Assembly: GCA_003150355.1 (NCBI GenBank)
Contig: QAMJ01000022.1
Coordinates: forward strand, 1-26,016
Source of the DNA: Clostridiales bacterium
GTDB taxonomy: Bacteria; Bacillota; Clostridia; Oscillospirales; Oscillospiraceae
DNA: 26,016 bases
Reading direction: 5' to 3'
Shown: piece after piece, positions 14,070 through 22,719 of the stretch
Numbering within the stretch: position 1 is the stretch's first letter
Layout of the letters: each line of letters begins with the position of its first letter
Program-made: the position numbers and the translations under genes
The notes under the pieces: generated by a model
What the model was told of the DNA's origin: nothing
The model's input: only the letters and a program-made list of their open reading frames with translations
The model's database searches: none

Positions 14070-14102
14070 GTGACGCCCTTCTGCACATTACATAACTATA
14101 AT
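14070..14102 (+). promoter_or_regulatory. Candidate spoIIE promoter with wide spacing
   Basis: A perfect TATAAT (14097-14102) lies 36 bases before the spoIIE start. There is no -35 at 17 bases, but GTGACG (14070-14075, 4 of 6 matches to TTGACA) lies 21 bases away. The Spo0A-activated spoIIE and spoIIG promoters of Bacillus subtilis use about this spacing. I found no clear Spo0A box. Confidence 0.45.
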
Positions 14103-14138
14103 AATCATATCTTATGTAAACTCAGGAGGAAGAGAACT

Positions 14139-16466
14139 ATGGATGTTGGGAGTCAGGGCAGGCTTTCTGCCCTGAAGGCTGCGGGCAGCGGAGCGGACGT
14201 GCGCCTTCTTGTCGCGGCGCGCTGCGGGATATATATGCTCCTCGGCGGAGTGATGTCCTGCTCGCGCGTGCTTGGGGACGGCGCGCCGTTCGGCATGGCG
14301 ATGGTCGCATGCTCCGGACCCGGGATAAGCGGGGTGTTCGCGCTCACGGGCGCGGCGCTCGGATATCTCCTCGGCGGCGGGCTGGAGTGGGGGATACGGT
14401 ATATCGCTGCGGCGGTACTGGTGTATACAGTGTCCTTTGTGTTCCATGAGCTGGAGGCGTATAAGAGCAGCTTCTTCATGCCGACGGCCGCGGGGCTCGT
14501 CATGGGGCTGACCGGCTTTCTCGGCAGCTTTTCCATGTCGCCGGGGCAGCTGCCCGCAGCGGCGGAGATATTTCTGGAAGTGAACCTCGCATTCGGCGGG
14601 ACGTATTTCTTCCGCGAAGCGCTCTCCGGCGGTCTGCGCGAGACCGAGACCGCCGAGCTGCGGCACAGCGTGTCGGTGATGATAATGTCGGCCTGCGCGC
14701 TGATGGCTTTCTCGCGCATTGTGATCTTCGACACCGTCTCCGTCGGGCGCTTCATGGCGCTGGTGCTTGTGATGACCTCGGCGATGAAGGGCGGCATGCT
14801 CACGGGCGCCGCGGTCGGCACGGTGCTCGGGCTCGCGATGGATGTTTCAAGCGCCGGGGCTCCATTCTATACCATGGCCTATTCCTTCGCGGGGCTGCTC
14901 TCGGGCGTGTTCGGCAAGCATGGCAGGGTGATCTTTGTGCTGTCGTTCATTCTCGCGGGGGCGCTCTCAGTCGTGTGCGCGTGGACGGCGGAGGTGCATA
15001 TCAATGCCCTGTTTGAGACCTTCTGCGCCTCCGTTGTGTTCATGCTCCTGCCGGGCTCGCTTCTCAACCATGTCGGTCTCATGCTCCAGCACATGGAGCG
15101 CGGCAGCGGGGAATCCGGGCTGCGGCGCTTCGCGGCAAACCGCGTGCGGAATCTCAGCGAGGCTTATGCGGGGCTGTTTGAAACGGTGCGCCGCAGCGTC
15201 GAGGAGCCGGGCAATGATGAAAATGTCGCCCGTATCTTTGACCGCGCGGCGGACGAGGTCTGCGTCCGCTGCAAAAACAAGAACCGCTGCTGGAACGCGG
15301 AGTATGTCGATACCCTCTCCGCAATGAACGACGCGACGCAGGCCATGGTCGAGCATGGCAGCCTTGATGTCAGCGACCTGCCCGGCTTCTTCCGCGACCG
15401 CTGCGATAAGCTCCCGGCTTTCGTTTCTGCCGTGAACGCGGAGCTTCGCGCGCAGGCCTACCGGAAGCAGCTGCGCATCGGGCTTACGGAGAACCGGAGC
15501 GTCGCATGGGGACAGTACATGGACATGGCGGACGTCCTCTCGCGCGTGGCCGATGAGCTCGGCAGCCTCAACGGCTCCGACCCGCTGGCCGAGCGCCGGC
15601 TCATCCGCTATCTGCGCAGTATGGATATCGACGCCGACGCCTCCGTCTACCGCGACGGCGGAGGGAGGCTGCATGTCACCATCGAGAGCGGGCGGCTCAC
15701 GCCGCTGCTGCGGGAGGAGAACTATCTTGAAAAGCTCTCCGCCGTCGTCGGGGCGCGTTTGTGCCGCAGCGCGGCGGCAGCGGGGGAGGAGTGCTCAAAG
15801 CTCGTGCTGCTCGAGGCGGAGCCCCTTGCCGTGTCCGTCGGCATCGCGGCCATGAAGAAAAAGGGCGAGAAGGTCAGCGGCGATAAGGGTACTTATTTCA
15901 AGACCGACGCGGGTGTCCTCTGCGTCATCCTCGCCGACGGCACCGGCTGCGGCGACGAGGCAGCGCAGGACAGCGCACAGGTCGTTGCCATTCTTGAGAA
16001 GTTCCTGCGCTCGGGAGTCGATCCTGCCGTTGCGATGAAGATCCTCAACTCCGTTCTGCTCCTGCGCAGCGGGGACAGCTGGGGCTATGCTACAGTCGAC
16101 CTCATGTGTGTCGACCTCTTCACCGGTGAGACCTGCTTCTATAAATACGGCGCGGCTCCGTCCTACGTGAAAAGCGGCAAGAGCATCCGCCGCATAAAGT
16201 GCGAGACGCTTGCCGCCGGTATCTCCATGGGAGCCGGTATCGCGCCGGACACCGTGCGCATGCGCCTGCGCCCCGGATCGACCGCGGTCATCGCGACTGA
16301 CGGCGTGATAGTCGACGCCGAGGACGAGTGGCTCAAGCAGCTTCTGAACAAGGGCTTTGACGATATGAAGGCGCTTGCCCGCGCAACGCTCAAGGAGGCC
16401 GAGAGCCGCTACGGGGTCAATGACGACATGACCGTCGTGACCGTCCGCGTGGAGGAGCGGGCATGA
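14139..16466 (+). CDS. spoIIE: Stage II sporulation protein E, membrane serine phosphatase
   Basis: This protein of about 775 residues has an N-terminal block of roughly ten transmembrane helices (about 20-310). A central domain includes CVRCKNKNRCW near 395-405. A C-terminal PP2C-type phosphatase domain (about 560-773) shows VILADGTGCGDEA, AVIATDGVIVDAEDEW and GVNDDMTVVTVRV, which supply the metal-binding Asp residues. SpoIIE sits at the asymmetric septum and dephosphorylates SpoIIAA, which frees sigma-F in the forespore. Length is close to the Bacillus protein (827). The ATG at 14139 follows AGGAGGAAGAG; an upstream ATG at 14055 has no ribosome site. The metal motif has T where Bacillus has M (DGMG). 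The gene overlaps the next by ATGA. Confidence 0.95.
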   Translation: MDVGSQGRLSALKAAGSGADVRLLVAARCGIYMLLGGVMSCSRVLGDGAPFGMAMVACSGPGISGVFALTGAALGYLLGGGLEWGIRYIAAAVLVYTVSFVFHELEAYKSSFFMPTAAGLVMGLTGFLGSFSMSPGQLPAAAEIFLEVNLAFGGTYFFREALSGGLRETETAELRHSVSVMIMSACALMAFSRIVIFDTVSVGRFMALVLVMTSAMKGGMLTGAAVGTVLGLAMDVSSAGAPFYTMAYSFAGLLSGVFGKHGRVIFVLSFILAGALSVVCAWTAEVHINALFETFCASVVFMLLPGSLLNHVGLMLQHMERGSGESGLRRFAANRVRNLSEAYAGLFETVRRSVEEPGNDENVARIFDRAADEVCVRCKNKNRCWNAEYVDTLSAMNDATQAMVEHGSLDVSDLPGFFRDRCDKLPAFVSAVNAELRAQAYRKQLRIGLTENRSVAWGQYMDMADVLSRVADELGSLNGSDPLAERRLIRYLRSMDIDADASVYRDGGGRLHVTIESGRLTPLLREENYLEKLSAVVGARLCRSAAAAGEECSKLVLLEAEPLAVSVGIAAMKKKGEKVSGDKGTYFKTDAGVLCVILADGTGCGDEAAQDSAQVVAILEKFLRSGVDPAVAMKILNSVLLLRSGDSWGYATVDLMCVDLFTGETCFYKYGAAPSYVKSGKSIRRIKCETLAAGISMGAGIAPDTVRMRLRPGSTAVIATDGVIVDAEDEWLKQLLNKGFDDMKALARATLKEAESRYGVNDDMTVVTVRVEERA

Positions 16467-16822
16467 GCGCGCGGCTTGGTGAGCGCCTGCGCGGAATGCT
16501 GTGCAGCGTCGGGGCGCTTTTCCGTGCGCCGTATTCGGGAGCGGACGCGGAGAGCCGCCCTGTGCTGCGCGGGAACATGCGCCGTGCGATCGTTATTAAG
16601 ACCCCGGACGATATGTTTGCCGAAGCCGTGTTCATCCTGCGCGACGATTATGATCCCGGCATCAGCCGCGGGGAACTGCTGCGTCAGGCGAAGAGCGCTG
16701 CCGAGGGACACGCGCAGCGCGCGCTCCCGCCGCGCCGGTATACGGGACTTCCGCCGATGGCGGTGTTTGTGCTTGGCGCTTCCGCCGCGGTGCTGACGCT
16801 GTGGATATCCGGAGTGTTGTAG
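16463..16822 (+). CDS. Small conserved membrane-anchored protein
   Basis: This 119-residue protein starts at the ATGA overlap with the spoIIE stop, so it is translationally coupled. Residues about 39-85 are a soluble helix-rich part (RRAIVIKTPDDMFAEAVFILRDDYDPGISRGELLRQA). A single transmembrane helix follows at about 97-117, placing most of it in the cytosol or, if reversed, outside. Similar short proteins with IVIKxPxxxMFEEAIFIxRDDY occur in Clostridia, without known function. Coupling to spoIIE is suggestive, but a sporulation role is only an inference. An overlapping frame at 16476-16796 has no start site and is rejected. Confidence 0.7.
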   Translation: MSARLGERLRGMLCSVGALFRAPYSGADAESRPVLRGNMRRAIVIKTPDDMFAEAVFILRDDYDPGISRGELLRQAKSAAEGHAQRALPPRRYTGLPPMAVFVLGASAAVLTLWISGVL

Positions 16823-16847
16823 CGTATTGCAGCGCGCCGCAGAACAC

Positions 16848-16876
16848 TTGTGCGCGGCTTGTGGCTATGTTATAAT
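16848..16876 (+). promoter_or_regulatory. Promoter of the patatin gene
   Basis: TTGTGC (16848-16853) and a perfect TATAAT (16871-16876) are 17 bases apart, about 49 bases before the patatin start. Confidence 0.7.
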
Positions 16877-16924
16877 GAACATATGCAAAAATAAAAAGAT
16901 ACCTGTAAGCAGGAGGAATATACA

Positions 16925-17995
16925 ATGCAGCTTAAGCTTGACACAAGCAAGACCTATGCCATAGCCCTTGAGGGCGGCGGAGCCAAGGGTGCTTATGAGA
17001 TCGGCGCGTGGAAGGCGCTGGAGGAGGCGGGGATAAAGTATAACGCCGTTTCCGGTACCTCCGTCGGCGCGCTAAACGGTGCGCTCATGGCGATGCGCGA
17101 CCTGCCACGCGCTGAGACGGCTTGGAACGATATGCGTCTTTCCAAGGTCATCGAGCTTGACAAGGAGGGCGAGGAGGATCTGCACAAGGCCATGAACGGC
17201 GAGCTCGAGCTTGGCGATATTCAGGAGCTCATCCCGCAGATGTTCGAGATCATCCGCAACCGCGGGCTTGACGTCGCGCCGCTGCGCGCGTGGGTGCGCG
17301 AGGTCGTCGATGTGAAGAAGGTCAAGAAGTCCGATGTGGAGCTGTTTGTCTCCACTGTCTCCCTGACCGACCGCAAGGGTCTTGAAATAAAGATCAACGA
17401 TCTGCCGGAGGACGAGATATGCGATATGCTGCTTGCCAGCGCCTATCACCCGAGCTTCCGTCTCGAAAAGCTCGGCGGAAAGCTCTATACCGACGGCGGC
17501 TTTGTCGACAGTCTGCCCCTGCATGCGCTTGTAGTCAATGGATATAAGGACATTATCGCCGTGCGCATCCCCGGCATGGGCTGGGAGAGACGCTTCAGGA
17601 TGCCGGATGATGTGAACGTCACCACCATACACACAAATTCCGACCTCGGCTTCGTGCTGAATTTTGACGCGGAGCAGTCAAGGCGCGATATGGCCATCGG
17701 CTACCTTGACGCGCAGCGTGTGCTCTACGGCCTCTATGGTCAAAAGTATTATATTGACCGCACTATGACCGACCGCGAGGCGCTGGAGTGGCTGCTTGAC
17801 CACTGCGCCGAGGAGGGCGAGAATCTGCGCGCCGTCTGCGAAAAGGAGCTGCCGCGCCTTGCCCGCAAGCTCAATGCAGAGGACGGGGATTATTACGAGC
17901 TCATGGCCGCAAAGCTTGAGCAGGAGTGCGCAAACAGGGATATAGACAATATGCGCATCTATACCGACAAGGAGCTTATCGCCCTCGCCGGGTGA
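16925..17995 (+). CDS. Patatin-like phospholipase
   Basis: This 356-residue protein carries all patatin motifs. These are the oxyanion loop GGGAKG (17-22), the nucleophile elbow GTSVG with Ser46, and the catalytic dyad Asp in DGG (190-192). A proline-like turn at ASAYHPSF (171-178) follows family layout. Patatins hydrolyse acyl esters of phospholipids or lipids; the C-terminal about 120 residues are helical, without a known domain. There is no signal peptide, so it is probably a cytosolic or membrane-surface enzyme. The ATG at 16925 follows AGGAGG by about 8 bases. It has its own promoter and is followed by a terminator, so it is monocistronic. Confidence 0.93.
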   Translation: MQLKLDTSKTYAIALEGGGAKGAYEIGAWKALEEAGIKYNAVSGTSVGALNGALMAMRDLPRAETAWNDMRLSKVIELDKEGEEDLHKAMNGELELGDIQELIPQMFEIIRNRGLDVAPLRAWVREVVDVKKVKKSDVELFVSTVSLTDRKGLEIKINDLPEDEICDMLLASAYHPSFRLEKLGGKLYTDGGFVDSLPLHALVVNGYKDIIAVRIPGMGWERRFRMPDDVNVTTIHTNSDLGFVLNFDAEQSRRDMAIGYLDAQRVLYGLYGQKYYIDRTMTDREALEWLLDHCAEEGENLRAVCEKELPRLARKLNAEDGDYYELMAAKLEQECANRDIDNMRIYTDKELIALAG

Positions 17996-18033
17996 CCGAT
18001 ACCAGAACAAAGGCATAGTATGATACTGAAAGA

Positions 18034-18062
18034 AATAACGGGTCGCACTGCGATCCGTTATT
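18034..18062 (+). terminator. Terminator after the patatin gene
   Basis: A 13-bp stem (18034-18046 with 18050-18062, one G-T pair) with a 3-base loop lies about 40 bases after the stop. The tail AATTTATC is only moderately U-rich. Confidence 0.65.
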
Positions 18063-18090
18063 AATTTATCTGATAAGGCGTTGATCTGCT

Positions 18091-18840
18091 ATGCTTTCTT
18101 CTGTCGGCTGGGCTGCGCTCGGCGTCGGCTTTATATTTCTTATGACCTCTCTGGGCGCGGCCTCGGTGCTTTTCTGCCGTGAGGATACGCTCCCAAAATC
18201 ACAGACCGGGATGATGGGCTTTGCCGGGGGAGTGATGACTGCGGCTTCGGTGTGGAGCATGCTCCTGCCCGCGATAGAGCAGACGCGCTCGGCGGGAACA
18301 CTCCCGTGCTGGCTTCCCGCAGCTGCCGGCACGGCGGCGGGGGCGGCCTTTCTCTGCACGCTCGATGCGCTGATCCTCCGCCTGCGCCGCGGCGGCTCCG
18401 CCGAAAAAAGCTCCATGCTGATGACGGCCATTACCCTGCACAATATCCCCGAGGGGATGGCGGTGGGGCTCGCTTTCGCACTCTCGGGCGGAGCGGACGG
18501 CCTGACTGCTGCCGCAGCGCTCGCGCTCGGCATCGGCGTGCAGAATATCCCGGAGGGCGCGGCTGTGTCGCTCCCGCTGCGCAGGCTGGGTATGAGCCGG
18601 GGCAGGGCGTTTTCAATGGGCGTGCTCTCCGGCGCGGTCGAGCCGCTGTTCGGTATGCTCGCCGTCATGGCTGTCTCCGGCATCAGCCGGATAATGCCGT
18701 GGCTGCTCGGCTTCTCGGCGGGGGCGATGCTCTATGTCGTCGTATGCGAGCTGATCCCGGCGGCGGACGACCGCAGGGGACTGTTTTGGTACGTTGCGGG
18801 CTTTCTGCTGATGATGATACTGGATGTGGCTCTCGGGTAA
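18091..18840 (+). CDS. ZIP-family metal transporter
   Basis: This 249-residue protein has about eight hydrophobic helices. It shows the ZIP metal-site motifs HNIPEG (about 124-129) in helix IV and QNIPEG (about 151-156) in helix V, followed by SGAVEP. The length and the variable loop between helices III and IV match bacterial ZIP/GufA-type proteins, which move Zn2+ or other divalent metals across the membrane. The metal cannot be chosen from the sequence. No strong Shine-Dalgarno precedes the ATG at 18091 (only AAGG at some distance), so the start is less certain than the family. A strong terminator begins in its stop codon. Confidence 0.9.
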   Translation: MLSSVGWAALGVGFIFLMTSLGAASVLFCREDTLPKSQTGMMGFAGGVMTAASVWSMLLPAIEQTRSAGTLPCWLPAAAGTAAGAAFLCTLDALILRLRRGGSAEKSSMLMTAITLHNIPEGMAVGLAFALSGGADGLTAAAALALGIGVQNIPEGAAVSLPLRRLGMSRGRAFSMGVLSGAVEPLFGMLAVMAVSGISRIMPWLLGFSAGAMLYVVVCELIPAADDRRGLFWYVAGFLLMMILDVALG

Positions 18841-18880
18841 AAACAGCCGGTGCGCAAGGCTGCGCGCCGGCTGTTTTTAC
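18837..18880. terminator. Strong terminator after the ZIP gene
   Basis: A 19-bp stem (18837-18855 with 18862-18880, a single G-T pair) has a 6-base loop, AAAAA before and TTTTT after the GC core. Its left arm includes the ZIP gene's stop codon. Confidence 0.9.
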
Positions 18881-18923
18881 GCTGACGCGTCTGACGGCTA
18901 TACAAAAAACGCCAAATGCAAAG

Positions 18924-18941
18924 TTGTTATAAAAATAACTA
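18924..18941. promoter_or_regulatory. Candidate Rex operator upstream of the Rnf operon
   Basis: TTGTTATAAAAATAACTA matches the clostridial Rex consensus TTGTTAANNNNTTAACAA at 11 of 14 defined positions. Rex is a repressor released by NADH. Rnf uses ferredoxin and NAD+, so control by Rex would make sense. The site is about 80 bases upstream of the candidate -35, which is farther than for simple blocking. Confidence 0.4.
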
Positions 18942-19022
18942 AAATATGTGCAAACTGCCAAACAAATAACATGATTGTTACAAAAATGTCTTGAATTTTT
19001 GGCACAAAAAACGGAAAAAGCG

Positions 19023-19052
19023 TAGACATTGCAGGATAGGATGTGATAGAAT
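19023..19052 (+). promoter_or_regulatory. Promoter of the Rnf operon
   Basis: TAGACA (19023-19028) and TAGAAT (19047-19052) are 18 bases apart, about 46 bases before the rnfC start. The pair is a fair sigma-A match. Confidence 0.55.
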
Positions 19053-19098
19053 GACCGAGTAAAACCATGACTACGCAAAAAATAACGAGGTGAAGCTA

Positions 19099-20448
19099 AT
19101 GTCCTATAAGTTCAAAGGCGGTGTGCACCCCAATTACATGAAGGCTCCGGAGATCCCGGTGACCGTTATCGCACCGCCCGCACAGGTAGTCATTCCAATG
19201 ATACAGCACATAGGCGCACCCTGCAAGCCGCTTGTCCAGGTGGGTGATTATGTGAAGATGTATCAGAAGATCGGCGAGAGTCCCGCTCCGGTCTCCGCGC
19301 CCGTTCATGCTTCTGTCTCCGGCAAGGTAGTGGCTGTAGAGCCGAGACCCCATCCGCTGGGCGACATGATCATGTCCGTGGTCATCGAGAACGATTTCCA
19401 GGATACTCCCAATCTGATGGAGCCCCTCACTGAGGAGCAGATGAAGGACCCCGAGGCAATACTCGAGCGCATCCGCGAAGCGGGTGTCGTCGGCATGGGC
19501 GGCGCAATGTTCCCGACTGCCGTCAAGATCCGCGGCGGTATCGGCAAGGTCGATACCCTCATCATCAACGGCGCAGAGTGCGAGCCGTACCTTAACGGCG
19601 ACCATCTGACCATGCTCAATTTCCCGGAGCAGCTGCTGCGCGGTATTGAGCTTGTGCGTATTGCCAGCTGCGTAGACAAGGCATACTACGGCATCGAGAA
19701 GAACAAGCAGGATGCTATCGATCTTCTCAACTCCAAGAACCCCGCTCAGTACGGCATCGAGATCGTCCCCGAGAATGTCAAGTACCCTCAGGGCGGCGAG
19801 AAGATGCAGGTCAAGGCCGTCACCAACAGAGAGGTCAAGCCCGGCGGGCTGCCCTCCGGCGTCGGCTGCAACGTCGTCAGCACCCGCACGGCCTATGCCG
19901 TGTATCAGGCATGCTGTGAAGGCAAGAGCGTTATTGAGCGTATCGTTACATACGGCGGCAGCGCCCTCAAGGCTCCGGTCAATGGCCTGACCCGCGTCGG
20001 TACTCCGTTCAGCCACATCGCAGAGCAGTGCGGCGGCTTCGTTAAGACCCCGCGCAAGATCGTCCTCGGCGGCCCGATGATGGGCATCTGCGCCACCAGC
20101 TTTGACGCGCCCACCGTAAAGGGCACGGCCGGTGTGCTGTTCTTCACCGAGGAAGAGGACAGGCATGTGGAAAATCCCACCTGCATCCGCTGCGGTAAGT
20201 GCATCTCCGTCTGCCCGATGAACCTCGAACCTGTGTTCATGTATATGTACTACAGCAAGCGCGACTTTGAGAATATGGAAAAGTACCATATCCTTGACTG
20301 CTTCGAGTGCGGCAGCTGTGCGTTCAACTGCCCCGCGAGAATGCCTCTGACCCACGCATTCAAGACCGCAAAGCTGATGTTCCGCGCCAAGGCCGATAAG
20401 GAAAAGGCCAAGGCCGCGGCTGAAGCTGCTGCAAAGGAGGCAAAATAA
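19099..20448 (+). CDS. rnfC: Rnf complex subunit C
   Basis: This 449-residue peripheral subunit accepts electrons inside the complex and reduces NAD+. It has the complex-I 51-kDa-like region with GMGGAMFPTAVK (about 133-144) for NAD(H) and FMN binding. Two [4Fe-4S] motifs follow: C362, C365, C368, C372 (TCIRCGKCISVCPMN) and C401, C404, C407, C411 (CFECGSCAFNCPAR). The C-terminus is an Ala/Lys-rich tail. The ATG at 19099 follows GAGGTGA by 5 bases; the GTG at 19090 lies inside that site. It is the first gene of the operon and overlaps rnfD by one base (TAATG). Confidence 0.95.
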   Translation: MSYKFKGGVHPNYMKAPEIPVTVIAPPAQVVIPMIQHIGAPCKPLVQVGDYVKMYQKIGESPAPVSAPVHASVSGKVVAVEPRPHPLGDMIMSVVIENDFQDTPNLMEPLTEEQMKDPEAILERIREAGVVGMGGAMFPTAVKIRGGIGKVDTLIINGAECEPYLNGDHLTMLNFPEQLLRGIELVRIASCVDKAYYGIEKNKQDAIDLLNSKNPAQYGIEIVPENVKYPQGGEKMQVKAVTNREVKPGGLPSGVGCNVVSTRTAYAVYQACCEGKSVIERIVTYGGSALKAPVNGLTRVGTPFSHIAEQCGGFVKTPRKIVLGGPMMGICATSFDAPTVKGTAGVLFFTEEEDRHVENPTCIRCGKCISVCPMNLEPVFMYMYYSKRDFENMEKYHILDCFECGSCAFNCPARMPLTHAFKTAKLMFRAKADKEKAKAAAEAAAKEAK

Positions 20449-21476
20449 TGAACGATAAGAAAGAAAAGATCGTCCTTGACGTAGCGTACCAGCCGCAGGT
20501 CAGGACCGGCGCCGACACCAGACGCATCATGATCGATGTTATCATCGCGCTCATGCCTGCACTCGTCGTCGCCATCATCCAGTTCGGCTGGTATCCGATA
20601 GCCGTCTGCCTCGTCTCCATGGCTTCCGCCGTGTTCTTCGAGTGGGCTTACCGCAAGCTTATGAAGAAGACCTGCACCATCGGCGACTGCTCCGCAGCGC
20701 TCACCGGTCTGCTCATGGCGCTCACGATGCCGGCAAGCTCTCCTCTGTGGCTGCCCATCATCGGCACCTTCTTTGCCATAGTTGTTGTCAAGCAGCTCTA
20801 CGGCGGCATCGGCAAGAACTTCCTGAACCCGGCTCTCGCAGGCCGCGCGTTCCTCATCGCGTCCTATGCGAACCACATGACCACCTGGATCGTCCCCAAC
20901 AGCCTCAAGGGCGTTGTTGACGGCACCACGATGGCCACCCCGATGACCTATCTCTACAGCGGCGAGGCAATGCCCGCATACCTGAACTATAAGAACATCA
21001 TCCTCGGCAATATGCCCGGCTGCATCGGTGAGATAAGCGCGATCGCTCTGCTGATAGGCGCAGCGTACCTGCTCATCCGCAAGGTCATCACCTGGCGCAT
21101 CCCCACCGCGTTCATCGGCACCGTCGTCGTGCTGACCTTCATCTTCGGCCACGAGGGCTACTCCCGTGCCGACTGGGTCATGTACAACGTCTTCAGCGGC
21201 AGTATGCTGCTCGGCGCGTTCTTCATGGCAAACGACTATGCCACCAGCCCTGTCACCATGCCCGGCCAGCTGCTCTACGGCTTCGGCTGCGGCGTTCTGA
21301 CCGTGCTCATCCGTTACTTCGGCAGCTATCCCGAAGGCGTATCCTACGGTATACTTATCATGAACCTCTGCACATGGGCGATCGATAAGGCATTCTGCCG
21401 CCCGCAGTTCGGCGTCACCAAGGAAGACCTTGCCGCCGCTAAGGCCGCAAAGAAAGCGGCAAAGGAGGGCGCATAA
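20448..21476 (+). CDS. rnfD: Rnf complex subunit D
   Basis: This 342-residue membrane subunit is homologous to NqrB. It has about nine hydrophobic segments (the first at about 28-62). DGTTMATP (158-165) corresponds to the region where the family carries a covalently bound FMN on Thr. RnfD is thought to help drive Na+ or H+ across the membrane. The C-terminal Ala/Lys-rich tail resembles that of rnfC. The gene overlaps both neighbours by one base (TAATG at each end), with Shine-Dalgarno sequences (AAAGGAGG) inside the upstream gene ends. Confidence 0.95.
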   Translation: MNDKKEKIVLDVAYQPQVRTGADTRRIMIDVIIALMPALVVAIIQFGWYPIAVCLVSMASAVFFEWAYRKLMKKTCTIGDCSAALTGLLMALTMPASSPLWLPIIGTFFAIVVVKQLYGGIGKNFLNPALAGRAFLIASYANHMTTWIVPNSLKGVVDGTTMATPMTYLYSGEAMPAYLNYKNIILGNMPGCIGEISAIALLIGAAYLLIRKVITWRIPTAFIGTVVVLTFIFGHEGYSRADWVMYNVFSGSMLLGAFFMANDYATSPVTMPGQLLYGFGCGVLTVLIRYFGSYPEGVSYGILIMNLCTWAIDKAFCRPQFGVTKEDLAAAKAAKKAAKEGA

Positions 21477-22015
21477 TGAATAAGATAGTCAAGCTCACCG
21501 TAGTTCTGTTCCTTGTCTGCGCGATCGTCGCGGGCGTTCTCGGCGGAGTCAACCTTATCACCAAGGATAAGATCGCCGAGCAGGATCGCATCAAGACCGC
21601 CAAGGCCTACTCCGCAGTCCTTGAAGCATCCGATTACACGGACGTCGATTACGATCAGGCCACCTTCACGACCATTGACAGAATAGTCAAGGCCGACGAC
21701 AAGGGCTATGTCGTCACCACCACCTTCTCCGGCGCTCAGGGCAGCATCACGATGGCTGTCGGCGTCGATACCGACATGAAGTGCACCGGCATTTCCATCA
21801 TCTCCCACGCAGAGACCTCCGGCCTCGGCGCAAAGGCAGCTGCCGCCAGCGAATACGGCGATTGGTGGCGCGGCCAGTTCGTCGGCACGGGCGATGACGT
21901 CAGTCTCACCAAGTACGGCGGAACCATAGACTCCATCACCGCGGCTACCATCACCTCCAACGCAGTTGCGGGCGCGGTCGCAGAGTCTATAAAAGCTGTG
22001 GAATCACTGGGTTAA
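21476..22015 (+). CDS. rnfG: Rnf complex subunit G
   Basis: This 179-residue protein has one N-terminal transmembrane helix (about 6-27) and an extracytoplasmic FMN-binding domain. HAETSGLG (111-118) and SITAATITS (153-161) form the flavin site, with T158 as the likely residue that bonds FMN covalently. It passes electrons between the membrane subunits. It starts inside the rnfD stop and ends 11 bases before rnfE. Confidence 0.95.
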   Translation: MNKIVKLTVVLFLVCAIVAGVLGGVNLITKDKIAEQDRIKTAKAYSAVLEASDYTDVDYDQATFTTIDRIVKADDKGYVVTTTFSGAQGSITMAVGVDTDMKCTGISIISHAETSGLGAKAAAASEYGDWWRGQFVGTGDDVSLTKYGGTIDSITAATITSNAVAGAVAESIKAVESLG

Positions 22016-22026
22016 GGAGGCACTGA

Positions 22027-22719
22027 ATGAATATCAAGAAACAGTTTAGAGAAGGCCTCATTACCAATAACCCCGTTCTTGTCCAGCAGATAGGCATGTG
22101 CGCCACCATGGCGATCACGACCTCTCTCTTCAACGGCGTGGGTATGGGTCTGTCCGTTCTCATCATCCTGACCTGCTGCAATGTCGTTGTCTCGGCAATG
22201 CGCAAGATCATCCCCGACGAGATCCGTCTGGCGATATTCGTCGTCGTTATCGCGGGCTTCGTTACGATAGTCGACCTGCTGCTGCAGGCCTTCGTCCCGG
22301 CGCTGAGCTCCGCTCTCGGCGTGTTCATCCCGCTGATAGTCGTTAACTGCATCATCATCGGCCGCGCAGAGGCGTTCTGCCAGAAGATGCCCGTGGGCCC
22401 GTCCTTCTTCGACGGTATCTTCCAGGGCTTCGGCTACACGGTCGTGCTTATCATCATGTGCGTTGTGCGTGAGTTCCTCGGCTCCGGCCGTTTCGGCGGC
22501 GGTCTTATCGACATCGCAAACGGCTTCCGCCTCACTCTCGACGGCACCGGCGCAGGCATCCAGCTCTTCGCAGAGGATCTCGGCGCTACCATCCTTATCA
22601 TGCCCTTCGGCGGCTTCCTCACCCTCGGTGTCCTGATCGCCGTCATGCAGTACGCGCTCAAGAAATCCGCAAAGAAAAAACAGCTTGCTGAAGAAGCTGC
22701 AAAGGAGGCTGAAGAATAA
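22027..22719 (+). CDS. rnfE: Rnf complex subunit E
   Basis: This 230-residue integral membrane protein of the NqrD/RnfE family has six hydrophobic segments. The start QFREGLITNNPVLVQQIGMCATMA includes the conserved NNPV-x-x-Q-x-x-G-x-C. The second half has PLIVVNCIIIGRAEAF, a family block in which the Cys helps hold a buried iron-sulphur centre with RnfA. The C-terminus is an Ala/Glu/Lys tail. GGAGG lies just before the ATG. It overlaps rnfA by one base. Confidence 0.95.
   Translation: MNIKKQFREGLITNNPVLVQQIGMCATMAITTSLFNGVGMGLSVLIILTCCNVVVSAMRKIIPDEIRLAIFVVVIAGFVTIVDLLLQAFVPALSSALGVFIPLIVVNCIIIGRAEAFCQKMPVGPSFFDGIFQGFGYTVVLIIMCVVREFLGSGRFGGGLIDIANGFRLTLDGTGAGIQLFAEDLGATILIMPFGGFLTLGVLIAVMQYALKKSAKKKQLAEEAAKEAEE

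Noticed and set aside
13964..14138. Riboswitch between ahcY and spoIIE
   Set aside because: The ahcY leader is too short after its promoter and shows no conserved SAH- or SAM-riboswitch core.
18946..18990. TAACATGATTGTTA palindrome upstream of rnfC as a Rex site
   Set aside because: The half-sites point the opposite way (TAACA...TGTTA) from the Rex consensus (TGTTA...TAACA).
19096..20355. 419-residue open frame antisense to rnfC
   Set aside because: The rnfC protein has full domain and motif support; the antisense frame has no domain or start site and is a composition artefact.
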